This document shows positions 25,524 to 34,412 of a stretch of 49,600 bases of DNA, piece after piece; the first letter of the stretch is position 1, and every line of letters begins with the position of its first letter. The DNA lies in the NCBI RefSeq assembly GCF_001293465.1, contig NZ_JSYZ01000019.1, positions 42,851 to 92,450 of the forward strand, read 5' to 3'. Under the pieces are notes generated by a model. The model did not search any database and was not told the DNA's origin. It saw only the letters and a list, made by a program, of their open reading frames with translations. This DNA is from Pseudomonas asplenii. Lineage in GTDB: Bacteria > Pseudomonadota > Gammaproteobacteria > Pseudomonadales > Pseudomonadaceae. Made by a program: the position numbers and the translations under genes.

Positions 25524-26486
25524 ATGGACCGTCGTCGTTTTCTGCAGTTTTCGGCCCTGGCCGGGCTCGGCGCCGCGTTGCCGAGCCTCGGCCGGGCCCA
25601 GGACCTCAGCGGGGTGACCCTGAATGTCGCGACCTACAAGGGCGCGGCGCCATCGTTTTTCCCCGAGGCCGGCATCGGCCCGGCGCCGTACAAGGTCAGG
25701 TATGCCGAGTTCAACGGCGGCAACCTGAGTTTCGAGGCGCTGGTCAGCGGCACCCTGGACATTTCGCCGATGAGCGAGATCCCGCCGATCTTCGGTATCA
25801 GGAATCATGCGCCGGTGAAGCTGATCGCGGTGCTCACCGGCGACGTCAACAACCAGGCGTTCATCGTGCCCAAGGGCTCGACGGTGCAGTCGGTGGCCGA
25901 GCTCAAGGGCAAGCGCATCGCCTATATCCGCTCCACCAGTTCCCACTACTTTCTGCTCAAGGCGCTGAAGGAGCAGGGGCTGGGCTTCGACGACATCGTG
26001 CCGATGGCGCTGACGCCCCAGGATGGCTTCGCCGCGTTCCAGAACGGCGCGGTGGATGCCTGGGTCAGCTTCGGCTACTTCATCCAGCTCGCCGAGTTGC
26101 GCGCCGGGGCGCGGGTGCTGAAGACCGGGCAGGGCTACCTGTCGGGCAATTACGTGATTGCGGCCAACCAGAACAGCATCGCCGACCCGCTCAAGCATGC
26201 GGCGATCACCGACTACATCCTGCGCGAGTACCGCTCCTGGCAATGGATTGCCGCGCATCCCGAGGAATGGGCGACCAAGAGTTCGAAGATCCTCGGGATG
26301 CCGAGGGAGGTGTTTCTGGCACAGTACAAGGCCCAGAGCGGACCGCGGATCCTGCAGCCGGTTGACGATGCGGCGGTGCGTTCGCAGCAGGATGTCGCCG
26401 ACCTGTTCTTCGAGGCCGGGGTGCTGCCGCAGAAGCTGGACGTGAGCGGGTTGTGGGATCGCAGTTTTCGCTGGGGGCCGGCCTGA
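25524..26486 (+). CDS. Tat-exported ABC substrate-binding protein (sulfonate/nitrate type)
   Basis: 320 residues from the ATG at 25524, with an AGGAG site 8 nt upstream; a GTG at 25506 is in frame but less suitable. The signal is twin-arginine type (MDRRRFLQFSALAGLGAALP, cleavage after GRA). The mature part is an NMT1/SsuA-like periplasmic binding protein with GTLDISPMSEIPPIFGIRN, VAELKGKRIAYIRSTSSHYFLLKAL and FQNGAVDAWVSFGYF. It would deliver ligand to the permease and ATPase at the head of the same operon. Confidence 0.88.
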   Translation: MDRRRFLQFSALAGLGAALPSLGRAQDLSGVTLNVATYKGAAPSFFPEAGIGPAPYKVRYAEFNGGNLSFEALVSGTLDISPMSEIPPIFGIRNHAPVKLIAVLTGDVNNQAFIVPKGSTVQSVAELKGKRIAYIRSTSSHYFLLKALKEQGLGFDDIVPMALTPQDGFAAFQNGAVDAWVSFGYFIQLAELRAGARVLKTGQGYLSGNYVIAANQNSIADPLKHAAITDYILREYRSWQWIAAHPEEWATKSSKILGMPREVFLAQYKAQSGPRILQPVDDAAVRSQQDVADLFFEAGVLPQKLDVSGLWDRSFRWGPA

Positions 26487-26542
26487 GACACTGCTCCCTT
26501 CTGCTCTTTATGTCGTTTTGGTTTTGCGCAAGGCTTGAGGAC

Positions 26543-26571
26543 CTCTTCGCGGGCAAGCCACGCTCCTGCAG
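26543..26571. repeat. Single REP sequence
   Basis: TCTTCGCGGGCAAGCCACGC followed by TCCTGCAG is one REP unit with a few mismatches. It lies between the binding-protein gene and the dipeptidase gene and marks a likely transcript boundary. Confidence 0.7.
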
Positions 26572-26611
26572 AGTGCGCCGTGCGCAGCAGGCCGGCTCCA
26601 GGTAGTCATGG

Positions 26612-27802
26612 ATGATCCCGATGTTGAAGAAAACCCTCGCCCTTGCGTTGCTGCTGGTCTCGCAAGTTCAGGCCGCCGACACCCTGCACCAGCGCCTCAC
26701 CGTTCTCGACAGCCACCTCGACACGCCGATGCAACTGGCGCGTCCCGGCTGGGACATCACCGAGCGCCACCGCTACGCCGACGATCTGTCCCAGGTCGAC
26801 CTGCCGCGCATGGAGGAGGGTGGACTGGACGGGGGCTTCTGGGCCATCTTCACGCCCCAGGGGCCGCTGACTGCCGAAGGTCGTACCCTGGCCAGCGAAC
26901 ACGGCCTGGCGGTGCTCACGCGGATTCGCGACATGGTCGCCGCCCACCCGCAGCAGTTCGCCCTGGCCCTGAAGGCCGAGGATGTCCCGGCCATCGTCGC
27001 CCGGCGCCAGCGGGTGGTGTTCATCAGCATGGAGAATGCCGAACCGCTGGCGGCCGACCCCGGGCGGCTGCTGACCTATCGACGCCTGGGCCTGAGCATG
27101 CTCGGGCTGGTGCATTCGGCGAACAACGACTTCGCCGATTCGGCCACCGCGTTGCCGCAATGGCATGGCCTGAGTCCCCAGGGCCGGGCGCTGGTGGCCG
27201 AGGCCAACCGGCTGGGGATCCTGCTGGATGTTTCCCATGCCTCGGACCAGGTGTTCGACCAGGTACTGGCGCTGTCCACGGCACCGATCATCGCCTCGCA
27301 CTCCTCCAGCCGGGCGATCACCGCGCACCCGCGCAACCTGGATGACCGGCGCCTGAAGGCGTTGGCGGCCAAGGGCGGGGTGATCCAGGTGAACAGCTTT
27401 CCCAGCGACCTGATCGACCAGCGGCCCGATCCGGAGCGTGCCAAGGCATTGGGGCCGCTGTACCGGGAATTCCGTCTGGCGGCGAGCATGACGCCAGCGC
27501 AGGTGGCGGACCTGGCGGCGCGGATCCGCGCCGTGGAGGCACGCTTTCCCGAGCCGCGGGCGACGCTTGATGACTACATGAAGCACCTGCTGCATATCCT
27601 CGCGGTGGTCGGGCCGGAGCATGTCGGCATCGGGGCCGACTGGGATGGTGGTGGCGGGGTCGAGGGGCTGGAGGATGTCGCGCAATTGCCGAAGATCACC
27701 GAGCGCCTGCTGGCGGCGGGTTATGGGGAGCGGGATTTGGCGAACATCTGGGGTGGCAACCTGCTGCGGGTGTTGGCTGAGGCCCAGGCTCGCGGGGAGT
27801 AG
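26612..27802 (+). CDS. Periplasmic membrane-dipeptidase (peptidase family M19)
   Basis: 396 residues. A Sec signal peptide ends at VQA near residue 21. Metal ligands of the renal dipeptidase family are visible: His35 and Asp37 (DSHLDTP), Glu in ISMENAEPL, His in LLDVSHASD, His in IASHSSSRAI and Asp in VGIGADWDG. M19 enzymes cleave dipeptides, including Cys-Gly conjugates, and often tolerate D-amino acids at the second position. A REP element and a new upstream gap suggest its own promoter. The start at 26612 (MIPMLKK) or 26621 (MLKK) is not decided. Confidence 0.88.
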   Translation: MIPMLKKTLALALLLVSQVQAADTLHQRLTVLDSHLDTPMQLARPGWDITERHRYADDLSQVDLPRMEEGGLDGGFWAIFTPQGPLTAEGRTLASEHGLAVLTRIRDMVAAHPQQFALALKAEDVPAIVARRQRVVFISMENAEPLAADPGRLLTYRRLGLSMLGLVHSANNDFADSATALPQWHGLSPQGRALVAEANRLGILLDVSHASDQVFDQVLALSTAPIIASHSSSRAITAHPRNLDDRRLKALAAKGGVIQVNSFPSDLIDQRPDPERAKALGPLYREFRLAASMTPAQVADLAARIRAVEARFPEPRATLDDYMKHLLHILAVVGPEHVGIGADWDGGGGVEGLEDVAQLPKITERLLAAGYGERDLANIWGGNLLRVLAEAQARGE

Positions 27803-27866
27803 CAGTCGCCCTTCCTCTATGCATTTCGTGCAATATCCGCGTCATAAAATATGAAACAAAGTAATA

Positions 27867-27874
27867 TTTGCATA
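27867..27874. promoter_or_regulatory. TTTGCATA motif in the promoter region of the amine oxidase operon
   Basis: The octamer TTTGCATA lies in an AT-rich island (about 27835-27900), 127 nt before the amine oxidase ATG. The identical octamer lies 117 nt before the ABC operon start at 20964. This suggests a shared regulator, but a short AT-rich match can arise by chance. Confidence 0.35.
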
Positions 27875-28000
27875 TGCCTAAAATGTATTTCTCTTATTAA
27901 GTTGCGCTCTCTAGGATGGCCTCCATAGACCGAAGTAACTGAATGTTTCGGCGGGCTATAACGGAATGAACTATCCACCACACAGGCAGGGAGCGCTTGC

Positions 28001-29578
28001 ATGCCGTTGACCAGAAGACAACTGATCGCCCGCGTCGCCGCCGTTGGCGGCCTGCAGGCGGCAACGGCGGTGATGGGCCTGCTCGGAGTGGACCGCCAGG
28101 CTGCGGCCGGTGAAGAAAACTACGCCGCCTTGCCGACCGCCGCCGTCGGCCGCGGTGCCAGCGTGATCGTGATCGGTGCCGGCATCGGCGGCCTGGTCAG
28201 TGCCTATGAGCTGAACAAGGCCGGTTTCAAGGTGACCTTGCTCGAAGCCCGCGACCGCGTCGGCGGTCGCAACTGGACCGTGCGCCAGGGCGATCGCGTC
28301 GAGTACACCGATGGCAGCGTGCAGGTCGTCGACTTCGACCAGGGGTTCTACCTCAATGCCGGCCCCGGTCGCTTGCCCAGCCACCATCAACTGATGCTCG
28401 GCTACTGCCGCGAACTTGGCGTCGAGCTGGAGGTGCTGGTCAACACCAGCCGCAATGCCCTGGTGCGCCCCGATCTCAACGCGCCGGCCATCCAGATCCG
28501 CCAGGCGGTCAACGACAGCCGCGGACATTTTTCCGAGCTGCTGGCCAAGGCGGTCAATCGCCAGGCGCTGGACCAGGAACTGAGCCCCGCCGACCGTGAG
28601 CACCTGCTGAGCTTCCTGAGAACCTGGGGCGACCTTTCGGACAAGCTCGAATACCTCGGTTCGGCCCGCTCCGGCTACAAGGTCTGGCCGGGAGCGGGCG
28701 ACCAACTGGCGCAGAAACGCGACCCGCTGCCGCTGCAGACCCTGCTCAACCCGGCGCTGACCACCGCGCTGATGATCGACGAATACCCGGAGTTCTCCCC
28801 GACCATGTTCCAGCCGGTCGGTGGCATGGACCGCATCGCCAAAGCCTTCGAACGGCACCTGAAGGCGCAACTGCGGCTGGGCGCCGAAGTGCTGTCGATC
28901 GACAACCGGACGGACGTCGTCGAGGTCGGCTACCTCGACCGTCATACAGGGCGCAAGCAGGCGCTGAAGGCCGACTACGTGATCAGCAGCCTGCCGCTGC
29001 CGCTTTTGGCCAAGGTCAGGAACAACCTGGCCCGGCCGGTACAGCAGGCGATCGCCGCGGTCCAGTTCGGCTACGCCAACAAGGTCGCCTGGCAGTCCCG
29101 GCGCTTCTGGGAGCGCGACTACCAGATCTACGGCGGGCTTTCCTTCATCAACCAGGAGTCCTCCGGCCTGTGGTACCCCAGCGGCGGTTTCAACCAGGCT
29201 GAAGGGGTGCTGGTGGCGGCCTACAACAATGGCGAGACCGCCCGCCGGTTCGGCGAGAGGCCCCTGGCCGAACAGATCGAACTGTCACGCCAGGCGGTGG
29301 AACTGCTGCATCCCGGCCACGCCCGGGAGCTGCGCAAACCGCTGGCGATCGCCTGGGCCAAGATCCCCTACAACCTCGGCCCGTGGATCAATCACGAAGT
29401 GGCCGACCCGGACTACAGCCTGCTCAACCAGGCCCAGGGCCGGGTCTACCTGACCAGCGACGGCCTGGCCCACAGCGGTGTCGGGATCTGGCAGGAAGCC
29501 GCCGCCGGCGCGGCGCGGCGGGTGGTCCGTCATCTATTCGAGCGGGCACAGGGCTCGCCCATCAAGCAAACGGCCTGA
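28001..29578 (+). CDS. Tat-exported flavin-containing amine oxidase
   Basis: 525 residues. The N terminus has a twin-arginine motif (TRRQLIARV) and a hydrophobic stretch, so the protein is folded with its FAD and then exported. The FAD site is complete: GAGIGG (59-64), Glu82 at the end of strand 2, and RVGGRN (86-91). The C-terminal flavin motif reads YLTSDGLAHSGVGIWQEAAAGAA. It belongs to the monoamine / L-amino acid oxidase superfamily, which makes an imine plus H2O2. An exported RidA protein is encoded 89 nt downstream, fitting imine release in the periplasm. The amine substrate is unknown. Confidence 0.88.
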   Translation: MPLTRRQLIARVAAVGGLQAATAVMGLLGVDRQAAAGEENYAALPTAAVGRGASVIVIGAGIGGLVSAYELNKAGFKVTLLEARDRVGGRNWTVRQGDRVEYTDGSVQVVDFDQGFYLNAGPGRLPSHHQLMLGYCRELGVELEVLVNTSRNALVRPDLNAPAIQIRQAVNDSRGHFSELLAKAVNRQALDQELSPADREHLLSFLRTWGDLSDKLEYLGSARSGYKVWPGAGDQLAQKRDPLPLQTLLNPALTTALMIDEYPEFSPTMFQPVGGMDRIAKAFERHLKAQLRLGAEVLSIDNRTDVVEVGYLDRHTGRKQALKADYVISSLPLPLLAKVRNNLARPVQQAIAAVQFGYANKVAWQSRRFWERDYQIYGGLSFINQESSGLWYPSGGFNQAEGVLVAAYNNGETARRFGERPLAEQIELSRQAVELLHPGHARELRKPLAIAWAKIPYNLGPWINHEVADPDYSLLNQAQGRVYLTSDGLAHSGVGIWQEAAAGAARRVVRHLFERAQGSPIKQTA

Positions 29579-29667
29579 AAAAGCCGCGCTCTCACTCAAA
29601 CAGCCACACCGATTTGCCGGGTAGCGGACCTCCGAGGCCGGCATAAAACATACCTTGGAGTGTCCTT

Positions 29668-30165
29668 ATGTCGTTCAAGAAAGCCTTGCTGGGGTTGGGG
29701 ATCCTATTCGCCGCGAGCGGCTCGCAAGCCGCCTCGATCCAACGGATGCCATCCACCTATCCGAATTCGCCGATCCTGCAATCGGTGACCCTGCCGGGCA
29801 ACGCCGAAGTCACCTATCTCTCCGGGCTGCTGCCCGACCCGGTCGATCCCAAGGCCGCCAAGGAGCAGATCCGGGCCGCTGGCAACACCGAGAGCCAGGC
29901 CCGCGCGGTGCTGCGCAAGGTCGAGACGATCCTCGCCAGCCAGGGCCTGGGGCTGGGCAATGTGGTGCAGTTGCGCATCTACCTGGTGGGCGACCCGGCA
30001 TTGGGCGGCAAGCTGGATTTCGACGGCCTGCAAACCGCCTTCCGCGAATTCTTCGGGACCGACAAACAGCCGCTGAAGCCGGCCCGCACCACGGTGCAGG
30101 TGGCCGGGCTGGTGCTGCCCGGTGCGCTGATCGAAGTCGAGACCGTTGCCGCCAAGGCGCGCTGA
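29668..30165 (+). CDS. Exported RidA/YjgF-family protein
   Basis: 165 residues, longer than the usual 130 because of a Sec signal peptide (MSFKKALLGLGILFAASGSQA). The RidA core contains the catalytic Arg region (ARTTVQVAGLVLPGALIEVE), in which Arg and the final acidic residue bind the imine carboxylate. Cytosolic RidA hydrolyses reactive 2-aminoacrylate and other imines. An exported copy next to a Tat-exported amine oxidase points to a periplasmic imine deaminase step. A GGAG site precedes the ATG. The TonB receptor gene follows after 28 nt. Confidence 0.87.
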   Translation: MSFKKALLGLGILFAASGSQAASIQRMPSTYPNSPILQSVTLPGNAEVTYLSGLLPDPVDPKAAKEQIRAAGNTESQARAVLRKVETILASQGLGLGNVVQLRIYLVGDPALGGKLDFDGLQTAFREFFGTDKQPLKPARTTVQVAGLVLPGALIEVETVAAKAR

Positions 30166-30193
30166 GCCGATCCACAGGAAGGATATTCGAGTC

Positions 30194-32659
30194 ATGGTTT
30201 CCAGTTCTTTTGGCAACACCCGCCTTGCCGCGCCGTTCGGCGCCGCGCTGCTCAGCCTGGCGACGTCCCAGGCGCTGTTCGCCGCTGATCCGACCCTCGA
30301 CACCGTGGTCGTCACCGGGGTGCGCGGCAGCCAGCAGCGTACGGTCACCGACAGCCCGGCACCGATCGACGTGATCAGCGGCGAGCAACTGCGCACCATC
30401 GGCCAGAACGGCCTGAAGGAGATGCTCGGGCGCCTGCTGCCCTCGTTCAACGTCCCGACCATCAATGGCGGCGGCACCGCCTTCCTGGTCCGCGGCGTGA
30501 GCATGCGCGGCCTGGGCGGCGACCAGGTGCTGATCCTGGTCAACGGCAAGCGCCGGCACAACTCGGCGCTGATCAACAACGGCGCGCGGGTCGGCAACGC
30601 CTCGGTGCCGGTCGACCTCGACCTGATTCCCACCGCCTCCATCGAACGCATCGAAGTGCTGCGCGACGGTGCGGCAGCGCAGTATGGTTCGGATGCGATC
30701 GCCGGGGTGATCAACATCATTCTCAAGCGCAACGCCGACGGCCTCACTTCCGACACCACCGTGGGCCAGTACTACGACGGTGACGGTGCCACCGGCCACG
30801 AAGCGGTCAACTGGGGGACGACCCTCGGCGAGAACGGCGGCTTTTTCAATCTGTCGTTCGACGGCAAGCTCCAGGAACCCTACGAGCGCGCCGCCGCCGC
30901 CAGCGGCCAGTTGTACTTCAATCAGGCTGACGGCTCGCCCGATCCGCGGGAAAGCAACCGGCACGGCTGGGGCGGCGAGTACGGCCTGGGTCGTGACCGC
31001 ACCAGCAGCCTGGCCTACAACCTGGAGCTGCCGCTGGAGAACGACCTCAAGCTGTACTCGTTTTCCACCCTCAGCTACCGCAACAGCAACAAGGACCTCG
31101 GCCACCGCCGGCCGACCGACATTACCAGCCTGGCCGGCATTCCCGGCGCACCGTACCCCGACGGCGGCCAGGCCCGGCGCGAGATCCACGAGGTCGACTT
31201 CCAGATCGCCGGTGGTGCCAAGGGCCTGGTCGGTGACTGGGACTGGGACCTGAGCAGCACCTACGGCAAGGATCGCGCGGTACTGGATACGGCCAACAAC
31301 CTGAACATCTCCAACGGCCCCTACAGCCAGCATGACTTCCACCTGGGCAACCTGATCTTCGACCAGTGGACCACCAACCTGGACTTCAGTCGCGCGCTGG
31401 ACATCGGCTGGAGCAGCCCGCTGGAAACCTCCTTCGGCATCGAGCACCGCTGGGAGAAGTATGCCCTGGAGGAAGGCGAACCGAACGCCTACAACTTTGG
31501 CAGCTACGTGCCGACCACCGGACCGTTTGCCGGCCGGGTGCCGGACCCGGGGCTGTTCTCGGTCAACGGCACGACCCCGGAAGACGCCTATTCGTTGCAG
31601 CGTCACAGCGATGCGGCCTATATCGACCTGGGCCTGAACATCACGTCCAAGTGGTATGTGGGCGCAGCCGCCCGTTACGAGAAGTACAACCTCGGGGTGG
31701 GTGAAACCGCCAGCGGCAAGCTCACCACCCGCTACGAGTTCCTGCCGGGTTATGCCGTGCGGGCGGCGGTCAGTAATGGCTTCCGGGCTCCGTCCCTGGC
31801 CCAGAGCGTGTTCTCCACCACCAGTACCGTGACCCAGTTCACCAGCGGCAGCACCACCAACGTGCGCACCAAGCAGATGCGTCCGGACTCGCCCGAAGGC
31901 CGTGCGCTGGGGGCCAAGGACCTGGAGCCGGAAACCTCGCGCAACTACAGCATCGGCCTGACCGCCGAGCCGGCGGAGCGCCTGCGCTTGACGGCGGACT
32001 TCTACCTGATCGACATCGACAAGCGGATCCTGCAGACCGGCATCCTCAGCGGCCCGGCGGTCTCGCAGATCCTGGTCAACAACGGCCTGTCGCCGAACCT
32101 GGCCGGGCAGTACTACGCCAACGCCGCCGACACCCGGACCAAGGGGCTCGATGTGGTGGCGGACTACAGCCAATCCTTCGGCGAGTACGGTGCGGCGAAG
32201 TGGAGCGTGGCCTACAACCGCAACAAGACCACCATCCGCAGCCTTGCCGACACCCCGGCGGCGCTGGCCAGCCTGGGCTCGCAGTACGTGCTGTTCGACC
32301 GCCAGCAACAGATCGACCTGACCAAGGCGACGCCCAAGGACAAATGGATCCTGTCCGGCAACTACAAGCTCGGCAACTGGACCACCAACCTGCAACTGAC
32401 CCGTTTCGGCGAGTACACCGAGGGCGCGAACAAACCCTCGGACGACCGCACCTACAGCGCCAAGTGGATCACCGACCTGGACGTGGCCTATGACGTGAAT
32501 CAGAACCTGACGGTGGCGGTGGGGGCGAACAACCTGTTCGACGTGTACCCGGACAAGATCGGCCTCAAGGCCTGGGCCGGCACCTACGAGTACGGCATGT
32601 TTTCGCCGTACGGGCTGGGTGGCGGGTACTACTACAGCCGTATCAGCCTGGCGTTCTGA
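30194..32659 (+). CDS. TonB-dependent outer-membrane receptor
   Basis: 821 residues from the ATG at 30194, where a signal peptide (ending ALFA) begins and an AGGAAGGA site lies upstream. A TonB-box-like DTVVVTG follows directly. The plug contains QVLILVNGKRRHNSALIN and IERIEVLRDGAAAQYGSDAIAG; the barrel ends in the usual YYYSRISLAF. There is no STN domain and no neighbouring sigma factor. Its stop overlaps the next start, so it is coupled to an SsuA-like binding protein, implying that the two handle the same ligand. The ligand may be an organosulfur compound or the product of the cyclodipeptide synthase cluster. Confidence 0.88.
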   Translation: MVSSSFGNTRLAAPFGAALLSLATSQALFAADPTLDTVVVTGVRGSQQRTVTDSPAPIDVISGEQLRTIGQNGLKEMLGRLLPSFNVPTINGGGTAFLVRGVSMRGLGGDQVLILVNGKRRHNSALINNGARVGNASVPVDLDLIPTASIERIEVLRDGAAAQYGSDAIAGVINIILKRNADGLTSDTTVGQYYDGDGATGHEAVNWGTTLGENGGFFNLSFDGKLQEPYERAAAASGQLYFNQADGSPDPRESNRHGWGGEYGLGRDRTSSLAYNLELPLENDLKLYSFSTLSYRNSNKDLGHRRPTDITSLAGIPGAPYPDGGQARREIHEVDFQIAGGAKGLVGDWDWDLSSTYGKDRAVLDTANNLNISNGPYSQHDFHLGNLIFDQWTTNLDFSRALDIGWSSPLETSFGIEHRWEKYALEEGEPNAYNFGSYVPTTGPFAGRVPDPGLFSVNGTTPEDAYSLQRHSDAAYIDLGLNITSKWYVGAAARYEKYNLGVGETASGKLTTRYEFLPGYAVRAAVSNGFRAPSLAQSVFSTTSTVTQFTSGSTTNVRTKQMRPDSPEGRALGAKDLEPETSRNYSIGLTAEPAERLRLTADFYLIDIDKRILQTGILSGPAVSQILVNNGLSPNLAGQYYANAADTRTKGLDVVADYSQSFGEYGAAKWSVAYNRNKTTIRSLADTPAALASLGSQYVLFDRQQQIDLTKATPKDKWILSGNYKLGNWTTNLQLTRFGEYTEGANKPSDDRTYSAKWITDLDVAYDVNQNLTVAVGANNLFDVYPDKIGLKAWAGTYEYGMFSPYGLGGGYYYSRISLAF

Positions 32660-33627
32660 TGATGAATCTGCGCGCCGATACACGGTTGGCCGGCTTGCTG
32701 GCGGTGCTGCTGCTCTGCGGCGCGACCCAGGCCGCCGAACCGCTGCGGGTCTCCAGCCAGAAGCAGTCGCTGAAGATCCTGCTGCAGGCGGCCGGCGAAC
32801 TGGACAACCTGCCGTACCCGATCGAGTTCGCCTCGTTCGCCGCTGCCGCGCCTACCGCCGAAGCCCTGGCGGCCGGCGCGGTGGACCTCGGTAGCCTGGG
32901 GGATGCGCCGTTCGTGTTCGCCACCGCGGCCGGCGCGCCGCTGAAAACCGTCGGGGTGATCAAGGTCAACGTCACCCCGACTGCCGTGGCCATCGTGGTC
33001 AGGGACGACTCGCCGCTCAAGGACGCCGCCGATCTCAAGGGCCGGCGCATCACCACCACCCGCGGTTCCATCGGTCATTTCCTGGCCCTGGCGGCGCTGC
33101 GTTCGGCGGGGCTGCACGCGGGCGATGCGCAGTTCATCTTCCTCGCCCCGGGCGAGTCGCGGACCTTGCTCGCCAACGGCCAGGCCGATGCCTGGTCGAC
33201 CTGGGACCCCTATACCAGCATGGTCCGGCTCGAAGGCGGCACGCGGGTGCTGGTCAGTGGTGCCGGGCTGTTCGCCGGGCACATGCTGCTGGTGGCCAAT
33301 GACGCGGCGATTCGCGACAAGCCGGCGCAGATCGACGACTTCCTGCGTCGCCTGGCCCGTGCCTACGACTGGGCCAATGCCCACCAGCAAGGCTTTTCCG
33401 CGATCCAGGCCGGCTATAGCGGCCTGCCGCTGGAAATCCACGAACGTTCCAATCGCTTCGCCCAGGCCCATCGCATCGATGTCGGGCCGACGGTGATCGA
33501 CGACGTGCAACACACCGCCGACCTGTATCGGGAGGAGGGCGTCATTCAGGCCGCATTCAAGGCCGACCAGCATTTCGATCAACGCTTCAACACGTCTGTA
33601 TCCAGTCCATCACTTTCAGGGAATTGA
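32659..33627 (+). CDS. SsuA-like periplasmic substrate-binding protein
   Basis: 322 residues with a Sec signal peptide ending TQAA near residue 26. The mature domain resembles aliphatic-sulfonate binding proteins: AGAVDLGSLGDAPFVFATAAGAPLK, LKGRRITTTRGSIGHFLALAALRSAGL and QADAWSTWDPYTSMV are typical. It starts within the stop of the TonB receptor gene (TGATG). No permease or ATPase gene is in this operon, so it may use the SsuBC-like pair at 20964-22564 or one elsewhere. Confidence 0.88.
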   Translation: MMNLRADTRLAGLLAVLLLCGATQAAEPLRVSSQKQSLKILLQAAGELDNLPYPIEFASFAAAAPTAEALAAGAVDLGSLGDAPFVFATAAGAPLKTVGVIKVNVTPTAVAIVVRDDSPLKDAADLKGRRITTTRGSIGHFLALAALRSAGLHAGDAQFIFLAPGESRTLLANGQADAWSTWDPYTSMVRLEGGTRVLVSGAGLFAGHMLLVANDAAIRDKPAQIDDFLRRLARAYDWANAHQQGFSAIQAGYSGLPLEIHERSNRFAQAHRIDVGPTVIDDVQHTADLYREEGVIQAAFKADQHFDQRFNTSVSSPSLSGN

Positions 33628-33637
33628 AGGGGGTTTC

Positions 33638-34408
33638 ATGTTTACCGTGACCACTGCCGAACAGCTCGAGGCCCGACATATCGTCGATGTCGTGGAGAAA
33701 CGCTCCTATGGTGTCCAGCTCAAGGGCTTCTGCCCGCCGGACACCCTGCAACTGGCCAGGGACAAGCTCGCCGGTCTCAAGAGTGCCTTCAGTGGGCAGA
33801 ACGAGTTCGTCCGGGTCGGCAAGGCCTATATCGAGATCGACGACGAGCAGAGCAGGGCCGAGTACCACGCGCTGGCGCTGCCCAACATCCGTAGGATCCG
33901 CAACCTGTTCCGGCCGTTGGCCTCGCCCATCGACGAACTGCGCCTGCTGCTGGATGAGGTCTGGCCCAGCGGTGCGCACCTGCTGCAGGTCGAGGGGCAG
34001 AAATGCTTCGTCGGCATTGCCCGTTTCCAGGGCTCGGGGGTCGACCTCACGCCGCATACCGACGACCTGGAACGCAACACGCCGCCGGGGCATGGCCGGC
34101 AATTGCTGAGCCAACTGTCCACCAACATCTACCTGCAGATCCCCGAGGACGGTGGCGAGCTGGAGATCTGGGGCATCGAGCCCGACGAGGAGGAGTACAG
34201 GCGCCTGCGTGGCGAACGTGCCTACGGCATCGAGCGCCACCTGCTGCCACCGCCGGATTTCGTGGTCAAGCCGGAACCCGGCGACCTGATCCTGCTCAAC
34301 CCGCGGCTGATCCATGCGGTGCGCCCGTCGGCCACCAGTACACGGATCACCCTCGGCGTCTTTATCGGTTACTACGGCGAAAACCAGCCTTTGGCCTACT
34401 GGAGCTAA
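33638..34408 (+). CDS. 2-oxoglutarate/Fe(II)-dependent oxygenase
   Basis: 256 residues with the double-stranded beta-helix fold. The iron triad is His140-x-Asp142 (TPHTDDLE) and His226 (LIHAVRP), and Arg236 (STRITLG) would bind 2-oxoglutarate. The GGELEIWG segment matches the usual strand between the iron ligands. Such enzymes hydroxylate, desaturate or halogenate unactivated carbons. The gene lies 10 nt after the binding-protein gene and only 4 nt before the cyclodipeptide synthase gene, so the best guess is tailoring of that enzyme's product or of an amino acid precursor. A GAAGGGGG site precedes the ATG. Confidence 0.83.
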   Translation: MFTVTTAEQLEARHIVDVVEKRSYGVQLKGFCPPDTLQLARDKLAGLKSAFSGQNEFVRVGKAYIEIDDEQSRAEYHALALPNIRRIRNLFRPLASPIDELRLLLDEVWPSGAHLLQVEGQKCFVGIARFQGSGVDLTPHTDDLERNTPPGHGRQLLSQLSTNIYLQIPEDGGELEIWGIEPDEEEYRRLRGERAYGIERHLLPPPDFVVKPEPGDLILLNPRLIHAVRPSATSTRITLGVFIGYYGENQPLAYWS

Positions 34409-34412
34409 ACCC

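Noticed and set aside
29810..32683. 957-codon leftward open frame opposite RidA and the TonB receptor
   Set aside because: It spans the reverse of two well-supported genes, and its protein resembles no family.
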